Source: Eutreptiella sp. 'Long Island Sound 2002'
Taxonomy: Eukaryota > Euglenozoa > Euglenophyceae > Eutreptiales > Eutreptiaceae
NCBI GenBank assembly: GCA_964036045.1
Contig: OZ038382.1
Coordinates: 86,599,795 to 86,663,794 of the forward strand
Direction of reading: 5' to 3'
DNA: 64,000 bases
Part shown: piece by piece, positions 20,020 to 30,865 of the stretch
Numbering within the stretch: the first letter of the stretch is position 1
How the letters are laid out: each line of letters starts with the position of its first letter
Notes under the pieces: generated by a model
Told to the model about the DNA's origin: nothing
Seen by the model: the letters and a program-made list of their open reading frames with translations, nothing else
The model's database searches: none
Position numbers and translations under genes: made by a program

Positions 20020-22126
20020 TTACGCTCCCGCATCGCTGGCTGTGCACGCTTCGTACACCTCTTCAAGAGCCGCCACCTTGGACTGTAAGGTTGCGAGGCT
20101 CTGAGAAGATAACGAAAAGTGGGCATCAAGCTGCCAGTGCATTGAGGCGAGGTCTGAAGCGAACGAGGAAAATTGAACACTCGATCCTACACTATCGACC
20201 ACGGAATCAAGACAATCCCTCAGTTCATCCGATGCCAACCCAATAAGTTGCAACTCCGCTTCGTGTCGTGCCTTATCCAGGCGGCAGGAGCAATTTATGC
20301 TACAATCGGGTCCATGGGCCGTGTGGACACCTGCTTTTTTCCTCACTGAGTTCATATCTAATTTGACCTGTGTCATTTGCGATTACAACTTTTCTAAAGA
20401 GGAGGATAGACGCGTACCCTCGCCCCTCATTTGCAACAACTCATGCTCCAGCATTGAAATGGCTACTCTACACGAGCATGTCTCGTCACAATCATGCGCA
20501 CTATGCATTGTCTCCAAAGAGCAAAAAGCCGTGTGATATCAACTTTTACCTCGGAAACCTCACGTCGTACCGAAGAAATTGACGAGCGACATGAACAAGA
20601 CAAATCACACCCATGAGAACGGTGTGACACCTCGCGAAGGCGCGTAACCTCTTGTTGGAGCGAGTGATTTTTTGCAATCAAGGGAAGCAGGGATGCCAGT
20701 GTTGTCTCGGCTCGGCGACGGACCACTTCCAAATTCTCTAGCCTCTTCGCTAAATCACCAAAAGTGGAATCAGCACACTCATGAAGCTCACACATTTGCG
20801 AAGAAAGATATGCAACTGTTTTTTCCTCTTCATCCCTACAACTCTCAACAGTCGCAAGCCCATTAGACAAGTCATCAACCAGGTCGCATATTTTTCGCCA
20901 AACCTCATGAAACATTGAGTCATGCTGCTTAGTTTGGCGATGAACCAAGTCCATGTGTGCTTGTAGTTGTGACTCATATTTTCCGGAGAATCGTTCTTCC
21001 AACTGTGTCAGCATGAGCGTCACATCATTCATCGTAAGACGGGACACTTGTGTCAAGTCCCCTGTCGCAATGAATTTTTTTCACGCTTCAAACAATCGAC
21101 CTCCTCGTCCAACAATTGAACTTGTGTAGTCAAAGCGGAAACTATACCGTCCATGTCAACCAAACTCAAGACAACTGGCTCCAAAGGTGTCAAAGCGTCC
21201 ACATGGCGACGCAAATCCATGACGTCGTAATTTTGGCGATCCTCCCCGGCGATAAGACCTCTCACTCTAACTTCAAGTGGTCCAACACGCTCATGAAATT
21301 GTTGAATAGACCCAACCTGGGACTCCAACGAGACCACTCTCTTATGCATATTGTTTGTCTTGGCGCCAACCTCACTTGCCGTACTCAATTTTTGCTTGAT
21401 GGCATTGATGTCCTCTTCCATTCGTACCATCGGTGGATCAAGGAGACTATGACTAGGAATTCCATTCAAGGAATCTCCGGTGAAAGACTTGAAATTAGTG
21501 TACAACCACGTTATTTGTTTGGCATGCGTGTCAATGCACTTCCGATGGGTAGTAAGGTCTTGAGAAATTCTCGTCAATTCACGACCATGCGAAATTAACG
21601 TAGGCGCTATCACTTCGCAAAAACCACTCAAGTGACAATTTCATGATTTTCCAAGCCCTTGGTAGCCTTCATACAACGTACGATCACAAAGGTTGCACTC
21701 ATGTAGTCCACCTGTAATACACACCATTTGATCAAAAGCCGCATCGATGGTAGAACGAATATTTTCATGCATTTGTTCATGACGACCAACACGGCAATTG
21801 ATTTCGTTTGCAAGTCCCAATAGTTCTTCACGACATTGTTCCACTATTTGCACAAGCTGGTACGATCGATCCGGAACACTTGAGAAGCGAAAAAATTCGG
21901 GTGAACTACCATTGTTATCAAACCACCTCTCTTGTTCAATCACCATCGCTGAATGTTGTGCCATATTGGAGAGTCGTTGACGAAATTGGGACAATACTCC
22001 ACCATCATGGTCATCAGGAATCGTCAACTCTCCTTGCAACTCCAAATGAGCGGGGGATGCCAACGCCTTTAGCTCCTCCATGGCGTTACCTCTCACTACC
22101 ATGTCTATTCCATCGTCGGTGATCAT
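20020..22126 (-). pseudogene. Long coiled-coil N-terminal region of gag, in four broken frames
   Basis: Four consecutive minus-strand frames (21,641-22,126; 21,053-21,631; 20,463-21,056; 20,020-20,376) each carry Leu/Glu/Arg heptad-like helices, for example QFRQRLSNMAQHSAMVIEQE, VGSIQQFHERVGPLEVRVRG, KRLENLEVVRRRAETTLASL and LATLQSKVAALEEVYEA. A Cys-Ser-Cys-Arg motif occurs in two of them (LSCSCRSSI, INCSCRLDK). The first frame begins with an ATG lying inside the LTR end (MITDDGIDMV). They total roughly 660 codons before the capsid-like part. The likely role is multimerisation; a captured host coiled-coil gene is an alternative. Confidence 0.5.
22089..22101 (-). other. Candidate primer-binding site
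   Basis: The minus strand reads TGGTAGTGAGAGG, 8 nt inside the 5' LTR end. It resembles the initiator-Met tRNA-type site (TGGTAGCAGAGG-like) with small differences. Plausible but degenerate. Confidence 0.4.
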
Positions 22127-22512
22127 CTTTATCTCAAATTCTTATTATAAAAACTCCAATGTTTTGACCAATGCTTTGAAATTCCACAGAATCCTTTGCC
22201 ACGAGAGAAACAGGGCACTGGGCACAACTCCAAATCAAAGGATACCCTGAGTTGTCCCACTGTCCATCCTTCAATACATAATGCAAGAACACTGAAATCA
22301 AGACAGTGTTCAATGATTCTCAAAAGGAATACAATCATAGCTTGTAATCACTACAACACACGTTTCTGCGTTCTTGAATTAAATGGACTCAGAAATCTAC
22401 GTCTATCTTCTGCACTGGCGACTCTTCCGATATCGCTGCCGGTAAACCTCTGCCCTGCGAACGGAGTCCTGTTGCTGTTACTTAACACGCCTGAGCCCTG
22501 AGCCACTTACAC
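22110..22512 (-). repeat. 5' LTR of the chromovirus
   Basis: Partner of 11,178-11,580, same length, ~94% identical. The inner end carries the ATG of the first gag-region frame. Confidence 0.9.
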
Positions 22513-24466
22513 AGGAGCAAACATTAAGAGGGAGATGGGGTTTGGTGCCATTATTGCCAAAAGGAGGGTTAGTAGTCCCAAAAATGTTTACTCCAAAAAT
22601 TGTATTTCCGGTTCCCAAGGGAGATGGACTTTAGGCGTTTGCATGGAAGCAACCAAAAGCCTTAAGTCCCCTTATCATCATTAGTTCGGGTCCGAAGCAC
22701 CAGAAAACCATTTTGAACACTTCCGCCCTTGGAGCACAGAAAAAGTGGGAAATATGGCTAAAACGCCGATATTGGGACATATGTACCCATGGGACGCCAA
22801 GGTCCATATAATATGGCATATACCCAAATTGAAGGACCTATAGTAAGTGTTCACAAACATACTTACTATGGGTCAAGTCCTCCCTTGGATCCCAAGTCAA
22901 CCATGCCTGCAGATGGGCACGTGTGCAAAAGGCAGGTTAAGCGTGTGTGCCCACAAGGCAATATTATACAAAATAGTAGATGGGCTTGGAAAAATCAAAC
23001 AAACCATACACAGTGTCCCTCCTCCTGTTTTCATTCCACATTGTCTTGATTGGAGGCTCATATGCCCCTTGGCTTCAAGAACAAGCCTTGCCGCCACGGC
23101 CATTTTGGCCAAATATTAGAGGAAAAGTCGTCCATTCAAACGACCATGTTTTGGTACGCATCGAATTGCGTGGAGCAATCGTTGAGTTAGCTCCGAAATG
23201 GGGAATGACCTGGGGCTATTGGTCTTGTGAATATTATGTCAAGTTATTTACCTTCATGCTCACAAGTACACAACGTTATCGTTTGCGCACGATTTTGAGT
23301 TAGGTTTTTCGCACGCTTGTGTGTCCCAAAACACCCCTATAAGCCGCTTCCCCAAAGGAAGCGATATGCCCACCTTGAAGCGGCATGAAGGGAAGGCAAA
23401 GCGGGGAAATGTAGAGTTTTCTACGAACTCATGGTCTATGAGAACCATGAGTTCGGTCGCTTGACAGAAATTGTTGCGCGTCGATTTTCTCCCAGACGCA
23501 ACGGCGAAAAATTACGTTGAGCAAAGCAGATTATAGTACATGACAAGCCCTACAGATCCATCCCTTAACTTCCTTTGCACCGTCAAAGGTAAAGGAGAAA
23601 GAGTCAAAACAAAACTCACCACAAAATAACGCCGCCAACAGGCGCGCAGGCGACGACGGGCGACATTTTGACGGCGGCAGGAAATCGGGTCAGAATATTT
23701 GATTTTAATTGATTTCCCGCAAGATTCGATCATTAAATTGAAATTATAAAAATTCCTGATCGACTTAATCGATTGGGAAGGTTAGGCAGGGGATCCGCCC
23801 CATGCAGGTTGCCAACGGACTGAAGGAAACATATCCCAACACACAGGACGGGGAATAGGCGTAGTTGACGGGGAAAGACGGACACTTCTTCTATGGCCCA
23901 TGGGGTCCTGGGTACCGCTTCATTGGGTTCACCCTTCCTAGGGGTACAGTACCAATTTTCAAGTTTGCACATCACCCGTTGGTGTACTCATTGTTGCACC
24001 CTTCGTGCACCCCCTTATCGCGCACTAACCCCCCTTCTTGCACCCCTTAGTCAGCCCTTAGTGCACCCTCCTCAAAGGTGCTTTTGAACACTGTACTAGG
24101 TCTGAGTGCTGAAGTGCGTGCGGAGAATTCGCGCAAATGAAGTGCCAGGTCAGCGCCGCGCGCACAGCGCCTTTTGAAATCTTTTGTTGATGAAAACTAT
24201 TGTTTTTCACCATTGATTTTGAATAATTTGTCATTACTTCAGTAATAGGCATCCATGTGCCACGTCTGTGTATCATGCCACATGATGCCTTTTTTAACAT
24301 GTGATCACAGCTGAACAACAACTTTCCGGATTTCATTGCAGTGCTGTGCTATGGAAGAGATTGGCGCTGAAGTGGCGAAGATCCAATAGACCACGTTAAG
24401 TCAGTAGATGCTCAAGACAATCCAAGTCAAGTAGCGTAAGCTCTGATTACAAAACAGGTAATCTGA
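22513..24466. other. No gene recognised
   Basis: Moderate AT content, mixed short frames without domains. A short pyrimidine-rich patch at 23,985-24,070 repeats gcaccc/cccttagt units. gccattttggcc near 23,098 resembles dispersed ccaaaattggcc bits at 6.7 kb. Confidence 0.4.
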
Positions 24467-24534
24467 GTGTCTTTTGTTGTCCGTTGGGTCTATGTGCTTC
24501 AATCAATCAACGGCAGCAGCGAATCTACGGCGCC

Positions 24535-24873
24535 GCTATGGCGAGCAGTGTGGCTGGTGATGAGTCACTGCGTGAGCCCTGCACAAGACACGGACGTGAA
24601 AGAGACACTGCCTACTCTAATGTTGTCCACTTCAAAGATGCAAACGCGCGGCTGAGTGCGACTGGCCGTGACTTGGAAGAGGCTGTGGCGCGTCTGCGCT
24701 GCGAGCGAGATAAGGATCAGGAAAAGTTAACGAAGTTGCTTGAACAAGTTCGCAAAGGTCAATCTCCGCGTTTGCAAACTGGTTGCAAGAAGACTCACCG
24801 CGGTGTGCATTCTTGCCTTTGCGCCTTGAATTACTTTCGCAAAATCCAATGTTTGTTCTCCTGCAGGTTTTAA
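24535..24873 (+). other. Exon-like fragment with predicted coiled coil
   Basis: From ATG at about 24,538 the frame reads MASSVAGDESLREPCTRHGR, then NARLSATGRDLEEAVARLRC and ERDKDQEKLTKLLEQVRKG before composition changes. The region to about 24,757 has heptad character and GC-rich codons unlike its AT-rich flanks. A donor-like AAAG/GTCAAT lies near 24,756, so it could be one exon of a larger gene. I do not recognise the protein. Confidence 0.3.
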
Positions 24874-24879
24874 ACCACA

Positions 24880-26700
24880 AATATCAAGAAAATCAAGAAC
24901 CCAACCACGGGCGATCCCAAGTTCAGCAAGAGAAATATGAATCATGTTGAAATAAGACTGATGGGGCTGCAGTAACAAAAACAGAGCTTAATCACTCTAT
25001 TTACATGCACGGTGTTTATGCACACTTCTTGCCGGTCTGGGTCACCTGTGCACTTGTATACCTGTGTGTTGCTTTGCCTGTGACTCAGTGAAATGCTCTG
25101 CAGGACTTCGCCTGCTCTGTACAAATAGGTGAAATGCAAATATCTGAGATAATTTAACTTGGGAGAAAAGAAATATCACAGATGGAATCTCCATCAAAAA
25201 AAAAGGTAGGAAAACATCCAGAACCACTCCGAAACATTTTTCTGTATTTTCTGTCATTGACTTCTGGTGACTCAGCACTTGGTAAGCACTGCCCATACCC
25301 AGGTCAGGGCTGCTGACGCGCGCGCGCTCGGCTGGTCACGCGCTCACACACCCAAAAACACCATATTAGGGCAAAAATTGGTAAAATACAACAACATACA
25401 AAATGACCGGAATTTGATGCTGAAATCAAATATGTGGTTAAAAAATGGTCAACTGAAATCATCTTGGAGTAAACTCAAAAATACTGTCTGCTGTGGATCG
25501 TTTTTCAGACTTCATGTGGTCCAAATATAGAACAACAACTCAAAAGTTGATCCACCAACCAATGTAGCTAAAAAAAAGAAATAGGGCCACTCCAACAACC
25601 CTTTAGTGCTTCATATAATCCTTAGGGCTGCTCTCAAGCAAGTCATCACGCCCCCATAGTTAAAGAGTCGCGAATCCCCGAACTCTGCCCCAACTAATCT
25701 GTCCAATCTAATTGAAACATGCATGCAATGGCAAATCAAAATCGTAGTGCAAACACAACAAATGAAAGATCAAAGGCACAATGCTGACTTCCAACACCCC
25801 CCTTAGACTAGAAACACTTAGTGTACGTAGGCTCTCTTTGTCAGCGTCGCTGGGTTGGTTCCAATCCTTCGATGTCCGGGTCCCATGCACTCCAATTTGG
25901 CCTCAATCTTAGTACCAATTGGGATTCTTGTCCAAATCAACTGCATAATTCAGAGCCCTTGAACTCTCAGGTCGTCTTGGCTGGGTCCTTGTCGCCGCAG
26001 GAGACTTCCTTATTAGTCTCTCCCTTCATGCAGCTGGATTCCGGCACAGATTGCCTCCCAGCTCACTTGTGCAAGTACTCAAACCTGCAGAGTACGCACC
26101 ATGTGGAAGGAAATTAGGGTGAGATTGGAGCTGAATGACAGCTGAATGCTGGTCGACTCTCGCACCTTGCCCAGACGTGTACAGCTGGCACTTCTGAACG
26201 TTTGGCTGCTTAATATCTCTCTTGGTCTGGTCCAGCACAGGGCTACCTTTGAACCAAGGCACCACACTTGTTGTTACTTGCATTTGGTAACCAAGTGTAG
26301 ACCTCTTTGTTACCCCAGTACTGCTTGTCGTCCTTGATATTGATAAAACAGGACAACCTCAGGATATACAAAGTCTTAGAGTACTTGCCCAGAACTGTTT
26401 CGTGTTGCTTGTGGTCACATTGCTCTCAGAAGTGAACTCCTCTCCTTAACTGCCAAACAGGAAACCAAGGGGGTTTTTGCGTGAGGAAATAATTCCTCTT
26501 TCAACTTCCATGAAGTTTGTACCTTTCCTTCTTCGCTTTCTTGTAGTTCTTTCTTCATCCTTGGTATGCTGAGACGCTGGCATTACGGGCGCGGCTGCGG
26601 AATCTCGCTCAAGGTCCGCATTCCACGTAGTGAAGTAGAAGTCTCAGAAGAAGCTTTTTCCTCCTGTGGCCTTGCAGAGGGTTTTCTTCAACTTCCTCCT
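24880..26700. other. No gene; probably the LTR or 3' region of the second chromovirus
   Basis: Lies downstream of the chromodomain of the 26.7-28.3 kb relic on that strand. A near-perfect palindrome GAGGAAATAATTCCTC sits near 26,483-26,498. A gcgcgcgcgc patch lies near 25,318. No second LTR copy exists in the window to confirm boundaries. Confidence 0.3.
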
Positions 26701-26707
26701 GTTTTTT

Positions 26708-27493
26708 TTATTTTTGACTTAGTCTTCTCGCAGCTCGCATAGCAGTGTCACACTTCGGTGCTCCAGCCAAACAGAACTCCACAAAAAGCTCGTTAAGTCT
26801 TCCGTCAGCATGACCAAGGGCCTTCACGGGCTCCCAAGTAGCGTCAGACACAGGGTCCCCTGCCCACTGTGTCAGCAAACTCCAGCCTTGACGATACTCC
26901 GCCTTGAGAAGCCAGACCACGATGTAGTTGCCTTGTGACTTCATCTCACGCGTGTTGTAAAGCGGTATGTCAGCTTCATTCTGCTCCAAGTCAGCCTCGT
27001 CTTCTAGCGCCGCTGCTTCATCTGTTCCTTTGCTTGTGTCCATCTCAATGTCCTCCGCATCAAGATCTTGATCATCAACCAACTAAAAGGGATGGCGTTT
27101 GAGATACTCATGCGCTACAGGTCCTTCACCGCCAAGTGTAGGACTGCAACGCGCCACAATGCCGCCACCAGTTGTCCCAGCGACCAAGGAGGGCCCATAC
27201 CAGAGTGTATCCTTCGCGCCTCCTTTAGGACTTGGCCTGCTTGGGAATCGGTTGCCATGAATCAGAACGTAGTCACCGAGAGAATGTTTGGCAGGTTTGC
27301 GTTTCCAGTTCACACGCTTGACGCGTGCCTCCCTCCCACGCTGCAAACGCTCTTGAACCTTCTGCGCTGCCTTGTTCTGGTGAGAATCCAGTCCTGTACC
27401 GTGGTGTATTCTACGTGCGGTAGCGGCATCTCGGAATAAAAAGGAGGCCTTGACAGAAACAGCTGACTCCGCGAGACACCCGACGTTCCGCAT
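26708..27493 (-). pseudogene. pol: Integrase C-terminus and chromodomain of a second chromovirus
   Basis: The frame 27,493-27,083 has KVQERLQRGREARVKRVNWK and HSLGDYVLIHGNRFPSRPSP, the integrase C-terminal tract leading into a GPS-type barrel. The frame 27,082-26,708 is acidic (LDAEDIEMDTSKGTDE). It then gives a good chromodomain: YIVVWLLKAEYRQGWSLLTQ, WAGDPVSDATWEPVKAL, LNELFVEFC. The W-x(5)-D-x-TWEP order is intact, unlike the 15-kb element. This would target integration to modified histones. The two frames abut, so the original protein was probably continuous. Confidence 0.75.
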
Positions 27494-27651
27494 AACTTGT
27501 TGTTCATAAGGACCATGCCGTAGTCATTCAATTGAACGCAATTCGATGTCTTGATTGATGTCCTCAGGATCCTCAACGTTTCCTTGTACTCATCGTTCAT
27601 ACGTTTGCAGAGTCTGTTGCTTTGAGGTCGGTACGGTTGGCGAAAGCTCAC
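27310..27651 (-). pseudogene. pol: Integrase core end with catalytic Glu changed
   Basis: The frame reads SFRQPYRPQSNRLCKRMNDE, YKETLRILRTS. The usual motif is P-Y-x-PQ-[ST]-NG-x-x-E-R; here the catalytic Glu position is Lys (SNRLCKRMN). The rest of the frame shifts relative to the C-terminal tract at ~27,490, so this copy cannot encode a working integrase. Confidence 0.65.
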
Positions 27652-28287
27652 TTGAACACCAATCGCTCTGAACGCGTTGAGGTACCAGCCTTGTTCCCCC
27701 GTGAACCTGATATCTCAGTCGGACCAGATCTTCACCATCGGTTGGAAGAAGCGTATCCAGTGCCTCAGTATGCCCTCCAACACGTCGTCTCCGTCAATGG
27801 TTTTCCGGCATGGCACAACTTGACAAAACGTACTCAGCGTGTCCACAATCATCAAGGCATAGTTGTAGGTCTGGCATCAGATCGGTCAATAAAGTCCACA
27901 AAGACCAACGTATTCACCATGTGTGGAATACGCAGCGCTCCTATGATGCCTCGCTCACCAGGGCGCTTCCCCTTGCTCCTCAAACACTCCCGACATGTGT
28001 TATACAAGTCCTCAATCATTTTCTTCAAGCTCCTCTCGGGAACTTGGGTGTCAAAGGTCTTCTTGAAACTGGTCCACCATTGCTCCAGTGACGGCTGCCC
28101 CTTGACCTCATGTATCCATTGCAACGCACCATGCACTGCACCCTTCGGTAGACAGGTTTGCACTTCCTTCCTCAGTAACCCACGGGTAGAGATAGACCAC
28201 ATAGTTCCTCGAACAATAGCCCAGTCCCGGTCCGCCAGGGCCCTCATGACAGAGGGATGGTCTACAGAGTCTACAGTGGTACCATAA
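27652..28287 (-). pseudogene. pol: Integrase zinc-binding domain and core start of a second chromovirus
   Basis: The frame 28,247-27,852 reads VHGALQWIHEVKGQPSLEQW, VPERSLKKMIEDLYNTCREC, LRSKGKRPGERGIIGALRIP, then VNTLVFVDFIDRSDARP. This is the H-x(n)-H...C-x2-C zinc module followed by the first catalytic Asp (FVDFID). Phase is lost between 27,852 and 27,652. No RT or RNase H is found upstream before 28,290, so this is a 5'-truncated pol relic. Confidence 0.7.
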
Positions 28288-28412
28288 TAGTAACCGTATA
28301 CCGGTATACAGGCATAAAGGTATACAGGGTCTACAGATAGTTTACAGAGGTCTACAGCTCGGTATACATGTCTACAGGTCTACAGGGAGTCTACAGAAAG
28401 TATACAAGCTGA
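28262..28412. repeat. Degenerate GTCTACAG/GTATACAG tandem repeat
   Basis: About 15 copies of an 8-10 bp unit alternating gtctacag and gtatacag. It abuts the truncated 5' end of the integrase relic, and may mark a breakpoint. Confidence 0.75.
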
Positions 28413-28419
28413 AATTCGG

Positions 28420-29640
28420 CGTGGGCATTGTTGAGTGTTCCCTCCTTCTGAAGATGTATCAACTTGCTAGTATTGTGAGGCATGCCCAATATTCCACAAT
28501 GCTTTTGGGGTCTCCCGACTCATCATGCATAGATGTATTGGTCAGCGGCGAGAACCAAAATTCGTCCCATGTCTCAGTTGTGCACTTGTGGACGTAAGCT
28601 TTTGTTAAAGCTGTGACACCACAAAGCATCATGACTAGTTTCAATTCTCGGGGCATGTGCTCATTTGATTTGGCCTCCTTTTTCAAGCACCTTCCTTGTG
28701 CCCTCTGGAAAAAATATGAACCCTCCCGCCCATGCAGCCCTTGGAATTTGCTCAGTTGAAGCAGTGGCAAGAACACACCCTGGATGATGAGAACACCAGT
28801 GCAGTGCGCCACAAAGGAACTCAATAATGTCTCCTAAAATGATACATTGAACCGCCGCCTTGGGGGGCTGACGTGATTGAGGCAGCTACTCGCAGACATG
28901 GAAATGCCAAGCCGAAACCAAAGACTAGACCAAAAAAATAACTCCCACCCGCAATTGCTGGGAAATACCACCACCAATGCACCCAGCCACAGGACTAGCA
29001 GGATACCATTTCACACCCCCATTGTGGCCAGAGGAATCTTTGTAGGAAATTTAGCTTACAAATTGAACAACCAGCCAAGGAATTACCTGGCCTTGTTTTG
29101 CCCATTTTCAACTAGCAATTTCATTACCAAAACTGGCCTACTTTGACCTAATTACTATTTGCACTTCAGCACGTGTCAAAAACTATTTTGTTTTCCACTT
29201 TGGAAATCCATCCAGGTTATGGAAAAATGGCACGAAGATCAATGACACGACAATGTGAATTTCTTGATCAGGCCGGCAAGGCTCGCCAAAAAGGTTGAAT
29301 ACGTGCATGAGTCACAAACATATCTAACAGAAGTGGCCTCATGTGGCAATTCAATGCAGCTGCGTGCATATATATACACGTGCCCAGTTCATTTCGAGAA
29401 TTTGGTCTGCTTGCTCTTACTCTTTAGTTTACACTTATCTGTTCAACCATACACTCTTCCACTCCTCCAGTATACAACAGGTCCTCAAAGGGATGGCGCA
29501 CCTCAATGTGGCACCGCTACAATCAGCTCATCGAATTATCAAGCTGACAGATGTCTGCGACGCGGTCATAGGGCGCTTTTGCTGGCGTGGGAAGGGCTGC
29601 AGGCCTGGGCTGAGCCGGGCAGGGCCAGAGGGGTGCTGAA
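28420..29640. other. No gene recognised
   Basis: Unbiased AT-moderate sequence with scattered short frames on both strands and no domain. It ends where composition becomes GC-rich near 29,570. Confidence 0.4.
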
Positions 29641-30140
29641 TTTAACAGAAGAGTTGGTAACGTTGCCGCGATAGACAAGCGCGGACACTCAAATGCCACC
29701 CACAGGTGAGTAGGTAGGTCATCCCGGGACTGGGGTTGCCCCGCAGGGGGGTGTTACCAAGGGGCTTTTGCTCAACCACCCACGGCCGTACGGCAACTGC
29801 TCCCACAAAGCGGCTCCCCCACATTAGGGAAGGGCGCGGTCGCCGCGAGCAGTACCCTACTGCGGGTTCTGCCCAGAGAGGTAACCCGTGTTCGACCGAA
29901 GTCTCACATTCCTCTCCTTCGGGCAGATGATAAGTGGGGGAGGGTCCCATCGCACATCCTCATCAACTTCCAGATTCTGGGGCCCACGGGCCCGGAGCCA
30001 GGCCACAGGCCCTGTCCTGCAGGCGTCCCCACCTGGGTTGGTTTCCAGTAGGCGTGAGGCGACTTGAAGGAGCACTTGCTACGGGACTCGCATGCCGTGT
30101 CACACACTCACGCCTCCTGAATCGGTGGAGCTTGCGCTTC
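29640..30140. other. GC-balanced unique island before the G/T-rich array
   Basis: Not tandemly repetitive. Contains a 9-bp inverted pair AGGCGTGAG (about 30,050) / CTCACGCCT (about 30,108) and other short stems. Similar isolated islands occur at 37.18-37.56 and 57.9-58.34 kb, without obvious mutual identity. No domain in any frame. Confidence 0.3.
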
Positions 30141-30865
30141 CCCGGGGGGTCGGGGGTTTGTAGTAGTTCGTTGACGTAGCTTCGTCAGTGGTATAATTGT
30201 AGAGTTGCGGGGTTTTGTTGTGTTCCTGGGTATGGTCGTCGGCTGGCGTGGCGTGGTGTCGCCAATCTGTCGGACGCCGTTCCTGTTTCGACCCTTGCAT
30301 GCCTGGCAGGTTCCGTGTTGGCCGGTTTGCGTGTGGTCTGTTTATGGTCGCGTTGTTGCTGCTGCAGCAGTTTGGTTGGTGCATAGTTGTGTTGGCCGCC
30401 TCATGGTCGGCTTGTTCGTCGTTGGGTCTTTTCTGCTGCTGCCAGCGCTGTCGTGTTCTGGGCTCAGTTTGGTCCTTCGTGCGAAGTCCCCCGCAGCCCG
30501 TTTTGGTGAGTCGTCGTGGTCTAGGTCTTGTCGTGGCCGGCATGTCGGATGCGGGGTTCTTTGTGCTGCAACCGGGGCGTAGCCGGCGCTTTGTGTTCGT
30601 TCGGCGTCGTCGAAGCCGCACACGGTCGACTTGTGGGGGGTTACGCTGTTTCCCGCATTGGTTTCCGCCGGCTATGCGCTCGTCGTGTACGGGTGTGTGG
30701 TCGTCTTGTTATCGCCAGCGTTACGCGCGGCCGGTTTTGTTGCTGTGGCGTCGTGTGCGCCGTCTGATGGCCAGCCTGTCCTACTGTAGGGTGTGTTGGG
30801 CCATTGGCGGTTGGTTGCGGTTGTGTGCTGGTGCACGGACCCCCTATTGGTTCGGTGTGCTGCGT
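30141..30865. other. G/T-rich lead-in to the palindrome array
   Basis: The plus strand is strongly G/T-rich but without the palindromic unit. Frames are Cys/Val/Trp-rich by composition. No gene supported. Confidence 0.5.

Larger units (their letters stand above)
11178..22512 (-). mobile_element. Ty3/gypsy chromovirus-like LTR retrotransposon, non-autonomous
   Basis: Bounded by 403-bp direct repeats. Read on the minus strand the order is 5' LTR, candidate primer site, long coiled-coil gag region, gag core with zinc knuckle, protease, RNase H, integrase, chromodomain-like tail, foreign 3.5 kb, purine tract, 3' LTR. This is the canonical Ty3/gypsy pol order (PR-RT-RH-IN). The reverse-transcriptase fingers and palm are absent: the protease frame stops at 17,859 and the thumb/RNase H frame begins by 17,843. 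In-frame stops and frameshifts interrupt gag and pol. No target-site duplication is visible (ttatc on the left flank against aggag on the right), so the ends may be rearranged. Confidence 0.85.

Noticed and set aside
23090-23115. Dinoflagellate spliced-leader relic (gccattttggcc)
   Set aside because: Only part of the leader core matches, with no following CTCAAG, and similar ccaaaattggcc words occur in nearby repeats.
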